A stretch of DNA of 64,000 nucleotides, from NCBI RefSeq assembly GCF_028389875.1, contig NC_084678.1, forward strand, positions 14,600,899-14,664,898, given 5' to 3'. The translations under genes were made by a program, and so were the position numbers. Below, piece after piece: positions 61,494 to 64,000 of this stretch; the stretch's first letter is position 1; each line of letters begins with the position of its first letter. The notes beneath the pieces were generated by a model that was given only the letters and a program-made list of their open reading frames with translations, did not search any database and had not been told where the DNA came from. The stretch comes from Rhea pennata. Its lineage: Eukaryota > Chordata > Aves > Rheiformes > Rheidae.

Positions 61494-61655
61494 GGGTAGA
61501 GGGATAGTGTAGTGGTTATCCCATCTGCTTTATGTGCTGAAGGTCTTGGGTTCAAGCCCCAGTGGAACCATCATCAGGAAATCTTTAGGAGGTTGGACTA
61601 GATGATCTCCAGAGGTCCCTTCCAACTTTACTGATTCTGTGATACTAACAAGGAA
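61494..61655 (+). mobile_element. tRNA-derived SINE with a CR1-type 3' tail
   Basis: The 5' part carries an A-box-like TAGTGTAGTGGTTA (61505-61518) and a B-box GGTTCAAGCCCC (61549-61560). A 17-nt T-arm folds cleanly (61546-61562), and the anticodon arm has a seven-base loop reading TAT at the anticodon. The acceptor stem does not pair and one anticodon-stem pair is mismatched, so it is a SINE head and not a working tRNA. The 3' part (GGTTGGACTAGATGATCTCC, AGAGGTCCCTTCCAAC, GATTCTGTGAT) is a CR1 3' end in the same orientation. This fits a SINE mobilised by CR1; avian elements of this build (for example zebra finch TguSINE1, reported as tRNA-Ile plus CR1) are known, but the family identity here is not verified. 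Confidence 0.75.
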
Positions 61656-61659
61656 GTAA

Positions 61660-64000
61660 TTTCAGTAATCAGTTAACTATCTTTAAATGCTGGTAGTAGC
61701 TAATTAGCTCTATAAACTAGTTAGGGAACAGTCATTTGAGACACAGCTTTGAGTTCTTTTCCAGTTTCCTTCAGGGAACTCAAGCAATGTTTTGAGAAAC
61801 CTGGACTTAGATACTCTAAAAGAAAAATACAGTTTTCAACCAAGCTTCTTTTCTATTTCGTTTTGTAGACAATGTTCTTATGTTTTCACAGATTTAAGAA
61901 AAATTTATTTACTGAACCTTGAGCAGAGAAACAGTTGCTAATGGGCCCGCTCGCATCGACATGGAGGATATGAAGGTGTCTTTCTGTCTAAAGTAATCCT
62001 GCCAACATCTGTAGTTTGCACTCTTTAGAAGAAAAACACTGGACCCTAACTTTTGGAATACTGACACACAGCTACTAAAGTGGTCAGGAGAAGCAATTAT
62101 TCTTAAGCCTTTACTTACAGTTCTTCATTTTTAAATCATATTAACTTTGCCTTCCAAGCCAGTAGGCTGGAGATACAGACCTTGCACATATTTGTCATAT
62201 AATTGAAGTACAAAGTAGACCCATTAGCACCATCATAACAGTAGAAAATAAGTTTGCCAGTTGTACTTTTCTTTTTCAGAAAATAAAATAGTTAAGTTTA
62301 AGGAGGAGACATTATAAAATGTGCAACTGTAACTTATCTTCAGTTAAACTTTGTTAGCTTACAAATAAGGATTTATTTATGTTTAAACTAAAATTTGTTA
62401 TTTCCTTCTCTATCAGCAGTAGAATATTTGATGGGTTAAAAAACCCCACAGATGTCCCTCTGAAAAACAGCAACTGTGATCCTCTAACTTCGTTATATTA
62501 CGGAGAAGGTGGTCAATCTTTCTTCCTCTATCACTTTGCGCATTTGGTTTTTCATCATATCAAATGTTCTGTTAAACACTTCTGAATTGTACATCATTTA
62601 AAGTCTGGCTTTCTTGGCTCCTATGAATTGCTTGCTTTTTTTCCTCTGCTGCCTTTGACTGGAAAGTAGAATTTTAATTTTAATCTCTAAATTAAAGCTT
62701 AAACTCACACTCCTCTGCTGTATCAGTTTTATGATCAGATCTGTGTAATGAGTTAGGTTACTAACTTTGCCTGCATAAAAAAACAAACAAAAAAAAACCT
62801 GCCCCTTCTTAAGATGTCTTCATTTTGAAAAAGCGTGTGGTTAGCCCAAATGACTGAATTATTAAATAAAAATGGGCAAAACAGACAATTTCTTCTCTTA
62901 AATGCATATTCTGAGTATTGGTATGGAGCACCATATATATATAATAAGCAACAATACTGGTTTAAATGCGAACAGGAGGAAAAAAACAGGAAAATGTGAA
63001 AAAAGTTTCAAATTTGAAGTACCTCTCATCCTTAAGGTTTTCCAAATTGAACTTGGTAAAGTTAATACTCAGTTTCATCCTTCAGATTGGTTTTGTGCAC
63101 CATTTTTGGGCTTTACTGTTTTTTCCCTTCTGGTACTACGTTTGCCATCTACATATACAACTTGAAAAATATCACCTGAATGTGAAAGCTGGCACAGCTG
63201 CTTTATAGAATGTTTGGTGCCTAAAAGTTCTTGGCTCTTTATGATTATATTTTAGTGTTTGACAGTCTTTCGGGATGACAGAGACCCTTTTGAAAGCTTC
63301 TGTACTCATGAGCTTTGACACTTACTTCTTAGTGCTCACATAACCTCAGTTCTTAAAGTGGTGAGTATTTTGTGTACCGATGTGCAAACAGTGTAGCAGG
63401 CTGCTAGATAGTTTAATAAAATATCCTGTTGGTCATATAATTGTTCTCTTTGTGCTTAACATTTCAGCACCCTGTTATGAGATGACAGTACCAGGTTGTT
63501 AACAGTGTGCTTGTAGTGTTCAAACAGTTTTTCAGGAGCACATTTCCCTACATCTGTTGCTGAGAAGTGTCAAATAGTTCCTGCTTTAGTGTTGGAAGAG
63601 CTGACTGAAAGCTTGAGCTTACTATAGTTGCTGCAGATCTATACCAAATGAAATAGCATCGTGTTGGATGTCCCTCAGCTAATGCCAGTCAAGAGGCATG
63701 CCTGTATGGCTGCTCAGCACAATACAGAGGTAGCAGTCTGGGTCGTATTCCTGTGCCTTGTATCATGGCACTCATTCAGTATTAGTGAGAACATTTGTGT
63801 ATTCCATTTGGTTACAAGGTGCAGAACTGAGCAGTAACATCTGGGTCTGCTGAAGATAAGGATTCATGAAGGAAACTTATTTTTTTCCTCTGTTCCTGCA
63901 AGTGAAACTAATAGGTTAAGCAGGAGAATGATTACTTACTTCACACAAGAACGACATGTTACGGGATCTCTTCCCACTTGTTGGTTGATTTGTCTGCATT
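61660..64000. other. Intergenic DNA downstream of MTG2
   Basis: AT-rich sequence without a recognised exon, RNA gene or further repeat. Human synteny would place HRH3 next, on the opposite strand, but no HRH3 coding sequence is visible. Open frames at 62379-62585 and 62902-63208 are unrecognised and taken as chance. Confidence 0.6.

Noticed and set aside
61498-61570. Functional tRNA-Ile gene
   Set aside because: The acceptor arms do not pair, one anticodon-stem pair is mismatched and a CR1 tail follows at once, so a SINE head explains it better.

Overview
The window is vertebrate nuclear DNA, almost certainly from a bird. It holds multi-exon genes with canonical GT-AG introns, AT-rich introns broken by three sharp CpG islands, CR1-type LINE fragments and compact introns. 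Exon-by-exon translation identifies four conserved genes: LSM14B (+), PSMA7 (-), SS18L1 (+) and MTG2 (+). This is the order known from human 20q13.33, which I recall as syntenic with avian chromosome 20. The species cannot be read from the sequence. All 33 coding exons join in phase and give full-length proteins of 427, 248, 402 and 396 residues, so all four genes look intact.

Layout: 1-9950 is AT-rich with no supportable gene. A CpG island at about 9980-11560 carries a TATA-containing LSM14B promoter; LSM14B coding exons run 10877-21461 and its 3' UTR probably reaches about 23.2 kb. A gene-free gap of about 3.4 kb separates it from the tail-to-tail PSMA7 gene (26702-33664, minus). PSMA7 and SS18L1 are head to head: their start codons lie 771 bp apart in one CpG island (about 32950-34350), which also contains a GC-rich minisatellite. 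SS18L1 coding exons run 34436-52141, followed by a long AU-rich 3' UTR. A third CpG island (about 54890-55330) starts MTG2 (55195-60904). The last 2.7 kb is intergenic.

The genes do not form a pathway. They cover mRNA-granule RNA binding (LSM14B), 20S proteasome assembly (PSMA7), BAF-complex transcription coactivation (SS18L1) and mitochondrial ribosome assembly (MTG2). PSMA7 and SS18L1 probably share a promoter region.

The repeat content is the less routine part: a tRNA-derived SINE head joined to a CR1 3' tail at about 61.5 kb, a degraded palindromic DNA transposon at 43.6-43.8 kb, a MIR-like SINE running almost into an LSM14B splice acceptor, a minisatellite beside the PSMA7 exon 1 donor, and a tiny upstream ORF plus oligo(A) tract immediately before the SS18L1 start codon. 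I found no CRISPR, toxin, operon-like or otherwise new biological system. The window is an ordinary avian gene cluster with interesting small-scale structure.
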